Positions 46,571 to 58,739 of a DNA stretch of 64,000 nucleotides are shown here, in pieces (position 1 is the stretch's first letter; every line of letters begins with the position of its first letter). A program made the translations under genes and the position numbers. The notes below the pieces were generated by a model, which was not told where the DNA came from, made no database searches, and worked only from the letters and a program-made list of their open reading frames with translations. The DNA lies in assembly GCA_036426205.1 (NCBI GenBank), contig CM071568.1:231419727-231483726 (forward strand), given 5' to 3'. The DNA is from Ascaphus truei (taxonomy: Eukaryota; Chordata; Amphibia; Anura; Ascaphidae).

Positions 46571-48630
46571 CCGCTCATAAATTCCTGATAGCTTTAAATA
46601 AGCTGAATGTATTCAGAATACAAGTGTACAGTATATAAAGAGTTTGTTCAGGGTGCAAATCGTCCTCCCTGCTCTCTCTGTCACTGTCGTGTTCCTGCAC
46701 GGCTGCTGCGTATTGTAGAGCAGTGGCGATTTCTAAAAGAAAAAAACACTATCCAGTGAGGCTGGGACTTCAAACATTTGTATCATTGCTTTTTCTGAAT
46801 TATCGTCAAGAATAGCTATAGTATATTAGAATACAATTGAATACAAATTGCTAAGTACATGCATGTCAGACTAGACATAATAATATGTTCTACTATAGCA
46901 GCGCTTTTTAGCTGCACTATTGAGGAAAGAATATCACATTCAAAAGGGAGGAGTTGTAAAGCATTTTGGGGAGGAAAGTCGGATTTCAGTTCAAATAATA
47001 CTGTATACATCAATAATTGGCTGTTGGGTATTTGAGTATTTGAGGGGGAAAAAATACACGTGTATAAAATAACAAGATACCAATACATAAAACATATTAT
47101 TTTTAAATACATTTTCACCATAAAACCATTGATTGTTACTGTGGCTACCTAAGCCCTCTCAATGGAGCCTACATAGCCACATTGGCAATCAATGGTAAGC
47201 TATAATTAAAAAAATATATATATATATATTTACAATATTAAAAGACATTACTTACTACCCTTGAGTACCTTAGTGGCTAGTAAAGCATTGCCATGCAATG
47301 GATGACGTCCAAACAAGTGCCACATTTGTGGAGTGCCCATCCTTGGTATCAGCTGCAGAAAAAAAGACACCGATACATTAACAAATATCCATTTGTACAG
47401 ACTCATAAAACTTTTCCTAATGTGGGAGATTTCCTTTGTATTGAAATCCCAGTGAAGGTGTAGGTAAAGGTATCTGGACAGATTGTGTATGGTAGGTATA
47501 CATGCTTTTATATGCTTTTATATGCTTCCATGATTATCTATGATTTAGCCCTAGTGTTTTGTTTTGATGCCATATTTACAAAGAATACTGTGCACGCACA
47601 GGGCAACCAGAAGCAGTAGTAGTTTGATCAGCAGTAGATTTTTCAAGATATACAAAGACTTAAACAGTTTAGTCATCTACCAACATGGTGCCTGGCTCCG
47701 GGAGGAGACCGGGAGGGCTTACAAGGGGGCTCACAGTGACAGGAGGAACATACACTCTGGGAGACACAGAAAGTGGCAAACAAAAACAGTGACCAAAAAC
47801 CCAGAGAAGGTGACAAAGAAATAACCCACATTAATATATTCCACCCTTGGGATCCTTTATTATTTGTATTATTATGTTTGGGAGCACAAACTTTGGTCTT
47901 TTGCTTAGTGCACCCAAAGAAAAAACAATTGCTTTAAGGGTCCCAGCTGGGGAGAAACCTGGCAAATATGCTAGTTTGGATATGCAGAGTATATTTAATG
48001 AGTGAAATGAGCAGATCTCATGTGTCTCTCCACATGTCTCTCTCCATGAGCCCTAACGGCCTTAAAAAGTAACACTACACTACTTAAATAGCTGGGTTAA
48101 AGTTAGGTTCTTTTCTTTAGTGAATAAGCGTTGCTATTAACATAATATTCATTTAGATTTATGTCAGGTTAAATGCCTAATGGAGCTTAGTGTATCTGGG
48201 CCTTTCTGCTTAAACTAAAGCCATAAGAACATGTCGCCAAACATGCAAAATCTTCATTTTCTTTCAATTAATGGTATTACAATGTTCAAAAAATGTGTAC
48301 CAGTGCTAACGATAACACAATTTGCTTAATTGTTGATTTTGCATAGTCAAGGGTTTAGTTATAAATTGTAGACATATGGCTAGAGACCTCACACCTTCTG
48401 TGTTTGGATGATATTTTAGTGAGTTAATGACTCAAAATCAAAAGGGATTCCTGATCTACAACTGATTATGAATTCCTATTAACATGAATTTTGCTTGTTT
48501 TAAAAATGGCAGTAAATAAAATCTAAACACATTCCTCAATATGCAGGTCTCCTCTAGGACAGAGGTACAAAGTACATCTCCACGCACAAGTTCGTAATGC
48601 AATTCTCCATTTAATGTGACGGCCAAGAAC
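46571..48630. other. Intron sequence, nothing recognised
   Basis: AT-rich with a short AT run at 47215-47230. No coding segment with splice sites or repeat family was identified. Confidence 0.4.
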
Positions 48631-48632
48631 AA

Positions 48633-48685
48633 TGGGAAGACAGCGTTTCAGGTCCCATATGGACCTTTTATCACCTACATTTTGA
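48633..48685 (-). ncRNA. Decayed hammerhead-like motif
   Basis: The minus strand shows GTGATAA in place of CTGATGA, then a 6-bp helix II (AGGTCC/GGACCT), GAAA, helix III AC / GT with a 3-nt loop, and a GUC triplet. Two core positions are altered, so it is likely inactive. Confidence 0.4.
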
Positions 48686-49295
48686 AGAATCTGTTTGTCT
48701 ATGCTGTGTTGGCTGCACAAGCAGGATTCTCCTCACCTGAAACTGTTTCCCCGCACTTTGGATCAGTAAATAAACTCCAGACATGTTTAAATGTTTCTTT
48801 TGACTGGATTCAGGTGATATATTTAACTGAACTACGCTGTGTACAGTTCACTCACACATAACAATTATAGCCTACTGAGAGGCATGCAGTCAACCAGCAT
48901 AGGGAATGGTGAATTTATCATTAATATGAAAGAGCCTTCAGGACATTCCAAAACATAATGTGTCACTCTTCGAAGCAATTGGCATCAAACAGTCCCATTT
49001 TTACACATTAATGGGGTAACATCTAATGATTTTTCAAGTGTTCAGACTTTAGTTATTAGACCTTTTTCTTTTGGTTCATTAATAACTCTGGCGGAGTCTG
49101 GAGCCACTTGTAATTGATACTTTATTTTGATCACTGCTGCTTGTAAGGCATTGCATATTGGAATATAACTTCTAATCTCCACTGAATATGGGAAGTTACA
49201 ATGCAAAAAGTGCATCAAAAGTTAGGCACATATAGCAGAGAAAAATAGAACCACGTGGTGCACTGTATGAAAAATGGCTAGACTGCTTATAAGCT

Positions 49296-49471
49296 AAAAA
49301 CTACTTTATTAGCACATAACGAACCCTAGACAGGGAAAGTGTAGTACTATACCATGTTTCACACCTCTCATGCTTTATCTAAGAGATAAGAGAGGTGTGA
49401 AAGGTTTGAATACTACTCTTTCCCTATCTAAGGTTCCTTATGTGCTAATAAAATAGTTTTTATCTTTCTAA
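49296..49471. repeat. Hairpin MITE
   Basis: AAAAACTACTTTATTAGCAC is inverted as GTGCTAATAAAATAGTTTTT. The inner pair TTTCACACCTCTC / GAGAGGTGTGAAA closes the stem. Confidence 0.75.
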
Positions 49472-49568
49472 GTAATCCAGCCCTTTTCCAAGCAGTGCAC
49501 TGCCGAGGTGCTATTTTTCACTGCTGGATTTGTGAGTTGGATTGAGCACGTGGATGAGACTCCTATCT

Positions 49569-51054
49569 GAGCATAGATGAGTGAGACCGCATCACCATAT
49601 TAACAATAGAATTAAGTGAAGTGAAAGGTGCTCTGGAGGATAAGGTTATAGTATTAACAGTTTTGATCAAAAGTGATCAGAAATGTTCCCCCTCTATTGA
49701 GCACTCAATCCTGAGGTGGTCTAAAGTGGACTAAAAATTGCCCTGTAGTGATTACTACAAAATACTGGTAGGTTGCCCAGAATCACCGCGGAAATCAAAA
49801 ATAATAAAATTTTATTAATTCTACATAGAAAGCTAAAAACACATATACATTAATAAAATCCCCATGCTAGTGTGGCCGATGAGTAAATGATCCCTTAATA
49901 GAGAAATAATAATTGTATATCTCTATATACTCATATGACATCCAAAAATATTCTACTGATGTAGTGTGGCTACGTTCGTATAGGTATTAAATAGTATATA
50001 CAACGCCTATTTGATATGGCTAGTGTGATGCAGTGACGTTTGCTCTGTGGATAGAATATGCTATTCAGGCTGATGAAACGTGGTGAACACGTGAAACGTG
50101 CGTCGGGAACGTAGGGCGTCACTCTCGTGACGTCACTCCAAGTGGCGACATCCTATCGTTTGGTCTACGAGCAGGCTTGTATTCTGTGGCAGTGTTTGCA
50201 TTTGATTTGTACCGACATACATCTCTATCTGGGAGATATAACTGAAGTATCTAACTTTATGCTTTTGTTTACGCCTCATGATAGTGGCATATGTCTTGCT
50301 ATAGAGGTTATTGTGGTTATATGACAGTACATGCTGTGGTTACCTTATGACAACACCGGGTACTCCCCACATATGTAAGTTCCAATCAGGTACTATTGTA
50401 GCAGTCTAATATATCTTTGCTATCCGCATACCTCCACAATTGCACCTAGCCTACAGCTGCAATTAGACATCTTCTATGATATAATGGAGGGATAACATTC
50501 TTGCACTAGCTACAATTCAATAACTGATTTTGGTAATAGCATCGCTTTTGAGTACCTTTAGGCTGAGCATTAACCTAAGAGACTGAGATTTGAACTGTAC
50601 TTGATATGATTTTTGCCACCTATGGTTTGTCCGATATACCACAAATGCAATAGCATATTCTATCCACAGAGCAAACGTCACTGCATCACACTAGCCATAT
50701 CAAATAGGCGTTATATATACTATTTAATACCTATACGAACGTAGCCACACTACATCAGTAGAATATTTTTGGATGTCATATGAGTATATAGAGATATACA
50801 ATTATTATTTCTCTATTAAGGGATCATTTACTCATCGGCCACACTAGCATGGGGATTTTAATAATGTATATGTGTTTTTAGCTTTCTATGTAGAATTAAT
50901 AAAATTTTATTATTTTTGATTTCCGCGGTGATTCTGGGCAACCTACCAGTATTTTGTAGTAATCACTACAGGGCAATTTTTAGTCCACTTTAGACCACCT
51001 CAGCATTGAGTGCTCAATAGAGGGGGAACCTTTCTGATCACTTTTGATCAAAAC
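49569..51054. mobile_element. Inverted-arm insertion with 14-bp direct repeat and hammerhead motif
   Basis: TGAGACTCCTATCT lies at 49555-49568 and 51055-51068. Inside are about 100 bp of extra sequence, an arm (49668-50068), a centre, and the inverted arm (50650-51054). The arms are nearly identical over 400 bp. A hammerhead-like core lies just after the left arm. No protein domain is seen. The long duplication and asymmetric left extension match the Penelope pair at 39.7-43.0 kb. Confidence 0.65.
50070..50104 (+). ncRNA. Hammerhead-like core with perfect helices II and III
   Basis: CTGATGA (50070-50076), extra A, helix II ACGTG/CACGT (5 bp, loop GTGAA) and GAAA at 50093-50096. Helix III is ACG / CGT with TG loop, then C50104 completing GUC. 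I see no adjacent helix I partner upstream, so cleavage would be weak or need a distant strand. Confidence 0.5.
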
Positions 51055-51799
51055 TGAGACTCCTATCTCCAAGGATTTGCTGAGGATTCAGTGAGTACGT
51101 GAACACTGGGGGCTGGCTGCCACAGTACAACTGGTTTTCATTTTCATACCTACAGTACTCACCAACTGCACTATATATGCATTCAATGAACCTTCCAGCT
51201 ATCTGTGACAACAGAGTTAATCCATCATGTGACTTATCCACTTAGTGAGCAGTCATTTAACCCCTGCGGTCACAGTGTATATCGGAGGGATGCTCTATTG
51301 ACTGATTTTATGAAATCGAAATCCTTTATTTCTAATAAGGGGAGGGCTTGGAAACAATACAGGAACATGTGCACTGTTTGTATTTAATAAATATCACAAA
51401 GGTTTTTGAATGCACTGATATGGGATCTGCTCCTTACTACTGACATTTTACATATAGGTAAATACAAATTCAGGAACTTTGCTTTTTGAACATGCTGTTA
51501 TGTAGGCATTGAAGAGCAACATATAGCTATGTAGGGCTATATGTGGAGGGAAGGCAGCGCTGTGTGTGCATTGAAGTAGAGGGAATACATTATTATGATG
51601 GAATGGTAATGGTAGAATGGAAGAATAAATATCACAGCGGGTAACAAGGTCAAATAATGTCTTACAGTCTAAATGGTTCAAAATATACTTTCCCCTAGAA
51701 ATTGCCTTTACACATGTTGTTAAGTGGAACTGCACCTAGAGAAATAAGGATCTGCATTATTCTTACTGCAAAGATAATCTTCTCCGAATGTATTTTCAG

Positions 51800-51904
51800 T
51801 GCTTACCACATCAAGTGCACAATGAAAACCCCAGAGAAGGTACTGTAATGCAATCTGAAACAGCCACTTCTTGTGATGTTCTGTCCACTTTTAGCAAATC
51901 AAAG
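51800..51904 (+). CDS. rapgef5: RAPGEF5-like exon, acidic/serine linker
   Basis: 105 nt, phase 0/0. The acceptor is GTATTTTCAG and the donor GTAATC. It encodes CLPHQVHNENPREGTVMQ then SETATSCDVLSTFSKSK. It continues in frame into VQRELAAV of the 52119 exon. The polar linker between DEP and REM domains is expected to vary between species; the LxHQ and S-x-D-x-L positions match what I recall of mammalian RAPGEF5. An alternative internal donor at 51839 (GTACTG) exists but gives a different frame. Confidence 0.65.
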
Positions 51905-52118
51905 GTAATCCTTAGCACTTTTGATCTTAATTTCTCTGACGGATAGACATGATAGACTTGTCAAAACACATTTGTCTTTCGGTCAGAGTGGTTTGCCAAA
52001 TAAAGTAAAGCTCAGTGAAAAGAAAAGATTAGTTTGACTTGAGTAAGCAGATTGCTCCGTTTTCTGTATAAATACTTTTTTGAAATGGCAATGAGCGTTT
52101 TCATTTCTGGTTTAATAG

Positions 52119-52167
52119 GTGCAGCGGGAGCTGGCAGCTGTTATTGCTTTGAAAGCAAGGAAATCTG
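52119..52167 (+). CDS. rapgef5: RAPGEF5-like exon, ELAAVIALKARKS segment
   Basis: 49 nt. It reads VQRELAAVIALKARKS plus one base, with donor GTGAGT. The acceptor is TTTAATAG before 52119; a second AG inside (GTGCAG, ending 52124) could be used instead but would drop VQ. This helix-forming stretch is the most diagnostic peptide in the window for RAPGEF5. It lies only 214 bp after the previous exon. Confidence 0.85.
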
Positions 52168-52464
52168 GTGAGTATTAATTAACCACTGCAAAATGTCATG
52201 TAAGCATTAACCTTATTAAAACAAAGCATTTCCACTACTATCAATAGAAATGACCGGTCCGTGTTCTTAATTAGCCATGTTTTCAAACGACAGCAGAGTC
52301 AATCCGAGAGTAGTCATACAACAAAACACGTTACCGCTTCATGCAGGGGTCAAGGTGCGAGGGAGCGGGGTGGGGAACGGCATACACTGTAGTGCCACTA
52401 CTTTTTTATTTAAGGTTTCACAGTACCCTAGGAAGCCCCTCTCACTTTCTGCTTTGTAAGCATA

Positions 52465-52727
52465 AGTATTGAAGGAGTTGCTCAGTGAGTAACTACACTG
52501 ATTGACACTGAGATTGTTGCAGGGGAACCTGGTTCAATTCCCAGTGTCAGCTCCTTGTGACCTTGGGCAAGTCACTTTATCTCCATGTGCCTCAGGCATC
52601 AAAAACATAGATTGTAAGCTCCACGGGGCAGGGGCAGGGACCTGTGCCTGCAAAATGTCTCTGTAAAGCGCTACGTAAAACTAGCAGCGCTATACAAGAA
52701 CATGCTATTATTATTATTATTATTATA
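52465..52727 (+). mobile_element. MIR/CORE-type SINE
   Basis: B box GGTTCAATTCC, core GACCTTGGGCAAGTCACTT, tail AGCGCTATACAAGAA with (TTA)n. Close to the 4151-4410 copy. Confidence 0.8.
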
Positions 52728-52885
52728 ATACATCTTCCAAAATATAGTGCAATTATCAAGTGCAGTATCACAACTTTTTTTTAAAGCCACTTTGACCACT
52801 ACTTTCATGTCAGAGAGACAATGCATCGCTCTGTATTTACGCAAGCAGTGTAGGAGTCAACCCTAACATTTTAGTAGCTTATGAT

Positions 52886-53068
52886 ACCAGGGGTAGCCAA
52901 ACTCAGTTCTCAAGGGCTACCAACAGGTCAGGTCTTTAGGATATCCCTGCGTCAGCACAGATGGTTGAAGACTCAGCCACTGATAGAGCTACCTGTGCTG
53001 AAGCAGGGATATCCTGAAAACCTGAGCTGTTGGTGGCCCTTGAGGACTGGAGTTGGCCACCCCTGGTC
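52886..53068. repeat. Hairpin MITE, 'tcctcaagggcc' family
   Basis: CCAGGGGTAGCCAAACTCAG is inverted as CTGGAGTTGGCCACCCCTGG. Confidence 0.75.
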
Positions 53069-53328
53069 TATACATTAAGGTGGCACCGAAATGTTAGTAA
53101 CCAATCCTGCATACCATACAGCATCGACACACTTTATTCGAGCAAATGCCCAGTTTGTACCTGGCAGATACCTGGAATGCGCCGCTCCTCACCTCTGACA
53201 AGCCCCGTTGCATTTGCCTTCCCAGCCACGGTTCATGCCTGGCTGACAGGGGCCTGATCTGTTAAATGATAATGATCAGGATTTAATAGGCTGCAATGCT
53301 TCGCGTGTCCACCAGATGGCATAAATTC

Positions 53329-53403
53329 ATGAATTGTAATGCAGTATATATATATACAGTACTGTATATACACAGTATATATATATATATATAATATTAT
53401 ATA

Positions 53404-53452
<49 letters not shown>

Positions 53453-54982
53453 TGTATAACCACAACCCCTATAGGCCCTAACATACAGTACTGTACACAT
53501 ACAGTACTGTATATGCACATACATAAATGATACTACTGTATGGGCGGCGGGGGCGAGATGTGTTTGCAGCAGAGAGATCCGCTGCTCTCTCTCTGCGCAA
53601 ACATCGGCACATTAAAATTATTTTAAATACATTTTTATTGATAGTGTAGATGTGCAGGGGGTCTCCGGAGCTGAACCCGCATTGGTTTCAGGTCTGGGGA
53701 CCCCCTGCTTCCCCGAGATACAGCCCCCTTTATGAGGTGCCGGTATCCCTCTGCTTGGTTTAAAAGGTCCCGATCACGTGATCGCGCCTGTAAACCAAGC
53801 AGAGCAGAGGGATACCGGCACCCCCTAAAGGGGCCTGTATCTCGGGGAGCAGGGGTCCCCAGACCTGAAACCAGTGCGGTTTCTGCTCTGGAGACCCTCT
53901 GCACATGTACAGTACATAAAACCATACAGTATAATAAACACTCATTTCTTTACCTTAGCGGCTATGCGCTATGGTAAAGAAGCAGCATTTCTGTATTTTA
54001 ATAATATTGTACAGTAGCGGGGGTGGGTGAATGGGGTATTAGCCCCAACGGTGCTTGTTTAGGGCTTGCGGGGGGTAGCGGGAGGGCTTAACCCCTTCAT
54101 GACCGTAGCGGTATTAACTGCTACGGTCGTGAAGGGGTTAAGTGCACCCGCACCCCCCCGCAAGTCCTAAACTCACACCAAGGGCAAATACCCCCCTCAC
54201 CCATCCCCACTACCCAATAAAGCGGGCACGGTGGGTTAACCCCCTTCATTGCCTTAGCGGCTATCCGCTATGGTAATGAAGCAGCATTTCTGTATTTTTA
54301 ATAATATGAGGCAGGAGCAGGGGGGGTCCCTGAGCATTAATTTCTGGCTCAGGGAACCCCCTTCTCACTGTACAACTATTATTAAAATACAGAAATGCTG
54401 CTTCTTTACCATAGCGCATAGCCGTTAGGTAAAGAATGAGTGTTTATTTATACTGTATACTGTATTGTGTTTTATTGATACTGTACATGTGCAGAGGGTC
54501 TCCCCAGAGCAGAACCGCACTGGTTTCAGGTCTGGGGACCCCCTGCTCCCCGAGATACATCCCCTTTAGGGGGTGCCGGTATCCCTCTGCTCGGTTTACA
54601 CAGGCCCGATCACGTGGTCGGGCCCTTTAAACCAAGCAGAGGGATACCGGCACCCCCTAAAGGGGGCTGTATCTCGGGGAGCAGGGGGTCCCCAGACCTG
54701 AAACCAACGCGGTTCAGCTCCGGAGACCCCCTGCACATATACACTATCAATAAAAATGTATTTAAAATAATTTTTAATGTGCGGATGTTTGCGCAGAGAG
54801 AGAGAGCAGCGGATCTCTCTCTGCTGCAAACACATCTCGCCCCCGCCGCCCATACAGTAGTATCATTTATGTATTTGCATATACAGTACTGTATGTGTAC
54901 AGTACTGTATGTTAGGGCTTATAGGGGTTGTTGTTATACAGTATATATATATATACAGTATATATACTGCATTACAATTCAT
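53329..54982. mobile_element. Second large palindromic TIR element
   Basis: The ends ATGAATTGTAATGCAGTATA and its inverse bound arms of about 600-680 bp (53329-54010 and 54375-54982). Each arm contains its own palindrome (GCAGGGGGTCTCCGGAGC, TACCGGCACCCCCTAAAGGG). The centre has inverted AACCCCTTCATGACCGTAGC-type motifs shared with the 2.6-6.05 kb element. The AT microsatellite in the left arm (53341-53450) makes the arms unequal. No clear target duplication. Confidence 0.65.
53341..53450. repeat. (AT)n microsatellite
   Basis: Expanded ATATAT inside the left arm; the right arm has only a short version. Confidence 0.9.
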
Positions 54983-54989
54983 TATAGGG

Positions 54990-55910
54990 GACGGCTTCAA
55001 AGAGAACAGCTCGCAAGCGCCCCCATGTGTATTTACACGGCATTGCAGTATTTCAGCCAGCCGGAATAAAATGCTTAAATCCCTGCCGGGAAAATAACGC
55101 AGTGCACTCCGGCAGAAAACGATCAGAAACCTGAATACACCCGGGTATACCCGAATTCGCGGGACTAGCCGAGCGAGAATAAAGTGTGTCGGTACTGTAT
55201 GAATAAATAAGTGATAGTAAATAAACAGTGCTAAAAAAAGTTTCTATAGCGTAAGCAGAGAAATCACATTGTACCGTATATTTCTAAGTTCAGGAAAGGC
55301 TTTTTTCTTATTTTTGAGCAGTGCGGGACTGATGTATACCAAAGTAGCAGCTTCACACATGAAATTCGTATTAAATCGATGGCTATATGATTCCACCAAT
55401 GAATTTGATTTTTTTTTTTTTAAAGCCTGAATGGTAAATGCAATGCATTACACGTATAAACATGGTTGTTTCATTCCCTAGTTGGTTAAAAAAAAAAAAA
55501 TAGATGTATTCAATGTCCATCTCTACAAATATGTATATAGAGGACTGAACCTATCTATCTCAAATGTAGAAACATGTCACTGATCCGCAATATAGCATGG
55601 TGTTTTGGTCAGATTATTGCACCTTGAATGCAATATAATAATCAATACATTTGTTAATTTTGGTTTTCTGGGCAAATTGCTCACATATCATTATTTAGTA
55701 TCTATAGATTTTAAAACTTGCACATAAACATTTTCCAGTTTTTCTCAATTTTTTTATAAAAATGTTGGTCTGTCTAATGTTTTTAATAGGTTCCATTTGA
55801 TCTGGTATTGACTTGGTAATGAAATACAGCTTATGTGCTGTGTATTCTTGCTTGGGGCTGATTATTTTATTTTGTAAAAATAGTTGCATGGAATCACATC
55901 TATTCTGGAG
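54990..55910. other. Intron sequence, nothing recognised
   Basis: No coding or repeat family seen apart from short A and T homopolymers. Confidence 0.4.
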
Positions 55911-55913
55911 GTT

Positions 55914-56175
55914 ACCTAGTTACATAGTAGATGAGCTAGAAAAAAAGACATACGTCCATCAAGTTCAACCTATGCCAGATTTAGACGACAGATACTCTAT
56001 CCTATATCTTTACTTACAGTATATTGATCCAGAAGAAGGCAAACCGAAAACCCCATTGAAATATCATCCAATGATGTCTCATAAGGGGAAAAATAAATTC
56101 CTTCCTGACTTCAAGAATCGGCAATCAGATTACTCCCTAGATCAACAATCCTTCTCATGTTTACTTATTTGGTAT
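55914..56175 (-). mobile_element. CR1 3' UTR fragment
   Basis: Shares CATCAAGTTCAACCTA, GACAGATAC and TCTCATAAGGGG with the 3' end of the CR1 copy at 24360-25240. The 186-residue frame across it is therefore not a gene. Confidence 0.7.
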
Positions 56176-56860
56176 AGCCCTGTTCAGCTACTGCAATACT
56201 TCTATACTGTAGGTTTCCCTGGTAAATATTTTCTACATTGTTTGTTGTCACTTAGTTTACTATTAAATGAACTACCATTCGCCAAGTTCCCCGGGCTCAT
56301 AGGACCGTATTTACTAAGCCATGTTACTCCACAAAATCTATTTGAACACAGCTTCAATAATATGGCGCATTAAAGCGCATGGTTGTAAGGCATCTTCCAG
56401 CCCTCGACACTGTCTAATGGAGTAGCATTGCTTAGTAAATATGGCCTGTTATGACCCCTTCACTTGAATAGGTTGAAAGGCGCCTTCTAGCATATAAGGT
56501 GTCTTATGCAGTAGCACTTCTTAGTAATTCTAATTCACTTATTCTAATGTCTCTGTAACAGGGATTTATCCCTGTTGTAAAAACTTGCCTCTAATCCAGC
56601 AGTGTGCTGGTTAATTGCACACCAGCAATCAACTAGACTCCACCTGGCTGATTAGGACTGTCAGAAAAAGCCTGTTCTGAGATACAGGAAGGAGATTCCT
56701 TAGCTCACAAGGGAGCTGACCAAGGAAAAGAAAGACTGCAGAGATTACCTTAACCCACAACGGGGCTAAGGAAATATGTATGTATGTATGTATTATGTAT
56801 GTATATATGTATGTATGGGGTGGTAAGCAGCTTTGCTACCCACCCAGTTAGATGGGGCTG
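56176..56860. other. Intron sequence with an (ATGT)n run
   Basis: A tetranucleotide microsatellite lies at 56776-56818; nothing else recognised. Confidence 0.5.
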
Positions 56861-57245
56861 GTGTATTGTATGTCTTTGTATGTCTTTATTTATATAGCGC
56901 CATAAATGTACATAGCGCTTCACAGTAGTAATACATATCATATAAATAACAAATAATATAAATAACAGATCATGGGAATAAGTGCTTCAGACATACTGTA
57001 AAAGTAACATTAAGGAAGGAGTCCCCGCTCCGAGGAGCTTACAATCTAATTGGTAGGTAGGGAGAACGTACAGAGACAGTAGGAGGGAATACTAGTAAGT
57101 GCGTCTGCAAGGGGCCAAGCTTTATGTGTCATGTGTCCATGATTATCCAGTGCTACTCAAATGCTTCTTTAAGCAGATGTATCTTAAGGTGAGTCTTAAA
57201 GGTGGATAGCGAGGGGGCTAGTCGGGTATTGAGGGGAAGGGCATT

Positions 57246-57893
57246 CTAGAGGTGTGGGGCAGAAAGTGAGAAAGGTTTAAGGTGGGAGAGAGCTTTAGAT
57301 ACAAAGGGGGTAGAAAGAAGACATCCTTGAGAACAACGCAAGAGTCGGGATGGTGCATAGCGAGAAATTAGGGCTGAGATGTAAGGAGGGGCAGAAGAAT
57401 GTAAAGCTTTAAAAGTGAGCAGGAGAATTGAGTGTGAGATACGTGATTTAATCGGAAGCCAGGAGAGGGATTTCAGGAGGGGAGATGCGGAGACAGATTT
57501 AGGAAAGAGTAGAGTGATTCTGGCAGCAGCGTTTAGGATAGATTGTAGGGGAGACAGGTGAGAGTTAGGAAGGCCGGACAGCAGGAGGTTGCAGTAATCG
57601 AGACGGGAGAGAATGAGGGCCTGAGTCAGAGTTTTAGCAGTTGAGTAACAGAGGAAAGGGCGTATCTTTGTGATATTGCGGAGGAAAAAGCGACAAGTTT
57701 TAGAAACGTTTTGAATATGAGAGGAGAATGAGAGTGAGGAATCAAGTGTAACCCCTAGGCAGCGTGCGTGGGCTACTGGGTGAATGATCGTATTTCCAAT
57801 AGCAATGTGGAAGGAGGTAGTAGGGCCAGGTTTGGGAGGAAGTATAAGGAGCTCTGTTTTTGCCATGTTAAGTTTCAGTCGGCGGATGGCCAT
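57246..57893 (-). pseudogene. L2-type C-terminal region
   Basis: Continues the RT frame: LKLNMAKTELLILPP, CLGVTLDSSLSFSSHI, TLTQALILSRLDYCNLLLSG and ALHSSAPPYISALI, the usual C-terminus of L2-like ORF2. It is intact up to a stop near SAPHL. Confidence 0.85.
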
Positions 57894-58703
57894 TCAGGAT
57901 GATATTCCAGAGAGGCATTCAGAAACTTTGGTCTGTATAGCAGGTGTAAGGTCAGGGGTTGAAAGGTAAATTTGTGTGTCGTCAGCATAGAGGTGATATT
58001 TAAACCCAAAAGATGTGATTAGGTCACCTAGAGAGAGTGTGTAGAGAGAAAAGAGAAGGGGTCCCAGGACAGAGCCCTGGGGTACCCCCACAGAGAGATC
58101 AATAGAGGAGGAGGAGGTGTTAGCAAAAGAGACACTGAAGGTACGATGGGAGAGGTAAGAGGAGATCCAGGATAAAGCTTTGTTCCGAATACCAAGAGTA
58201 TGGAGAATGTGAAGGAGAAGAGGGTGGTCCACGGTGTCGAATGCTGCAGAGAGGTCGAGTAATATGAGCAGAGTGTAATGACCTCTGTCTTTGGCAGCGT
58301 GGAGGTCGTCAGTTATTTTAGTGAGGGCTGTTTCAGTAGAGTGAGCAGTGCGGAAGCCAGATTGTAGAGCGTCTAGGACAGAATAGGTGTTGAGAAAGTG
58401 TAGCAATCGAGAGAATACAAGACGTTCAAGGAGTTTGGAGGCAAAAGGCTCCTGCCTTTTGACAGGTAGACAGGAGACAGGTCGATAGTTAGAAGGACAG
58501 GTAGGGTCAAGCTTGCTGTTTTTGAGTAATGCTATGACTGTTGCATGTTTGAAGGATGATGGAAAGGTACCAGAGTAGAGGGAAGAGTTAAAGATCTGTG
58601 TGAGCATAGGGATTATAGACGGAGCAAGAGGTTTTAGGAGATGGGAGGGAATGGGATCAAGAGGGCAAGTGGTAGAGGGAGAAGAGGAGATCAGCAGTGA
58701 CAC
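57894..58703 (-). pseudogene. L2-type reverse transcriptase domain
   Basis: Motifs in order: [53 protein letters not shown] and [13 protein letters not shown] with both catalytic aspartates kept. The frame is closed at 57896-57894 by TGA where the family has Trp (LSGISS-W-MA). Reading resumes at the next codon, so a single substitution separates it from the following frame. The N-terminal part is absent. Confidence 0.85.
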
Positions 58704-58739
58704 ATCCTCCTCTGAGATAGCGGAAAAAGTGTAAAATGT

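Larger units (their letters stand above)
56862..58735 (-). mobile_element. L2-type LINE, 3' half
   Basis: Minus-strand non-LTR element with an RT and post-RT region (58703-57246) and a 3' UTR ending GCGCTATATAAATAAAGACA followed by a short repeat tail. A second copy lies at 60123-62967 (plus). The 5' part (endonuclease) is missing, as is usual for truncated LINE insertions. Confidence 0.85.

Noticed and set aside
55813..56373. 186-residue plus frame that looks like a small gene
   Set aside because: It runs through the complement of a CR1 3' UTR also present at 24.4 kb.
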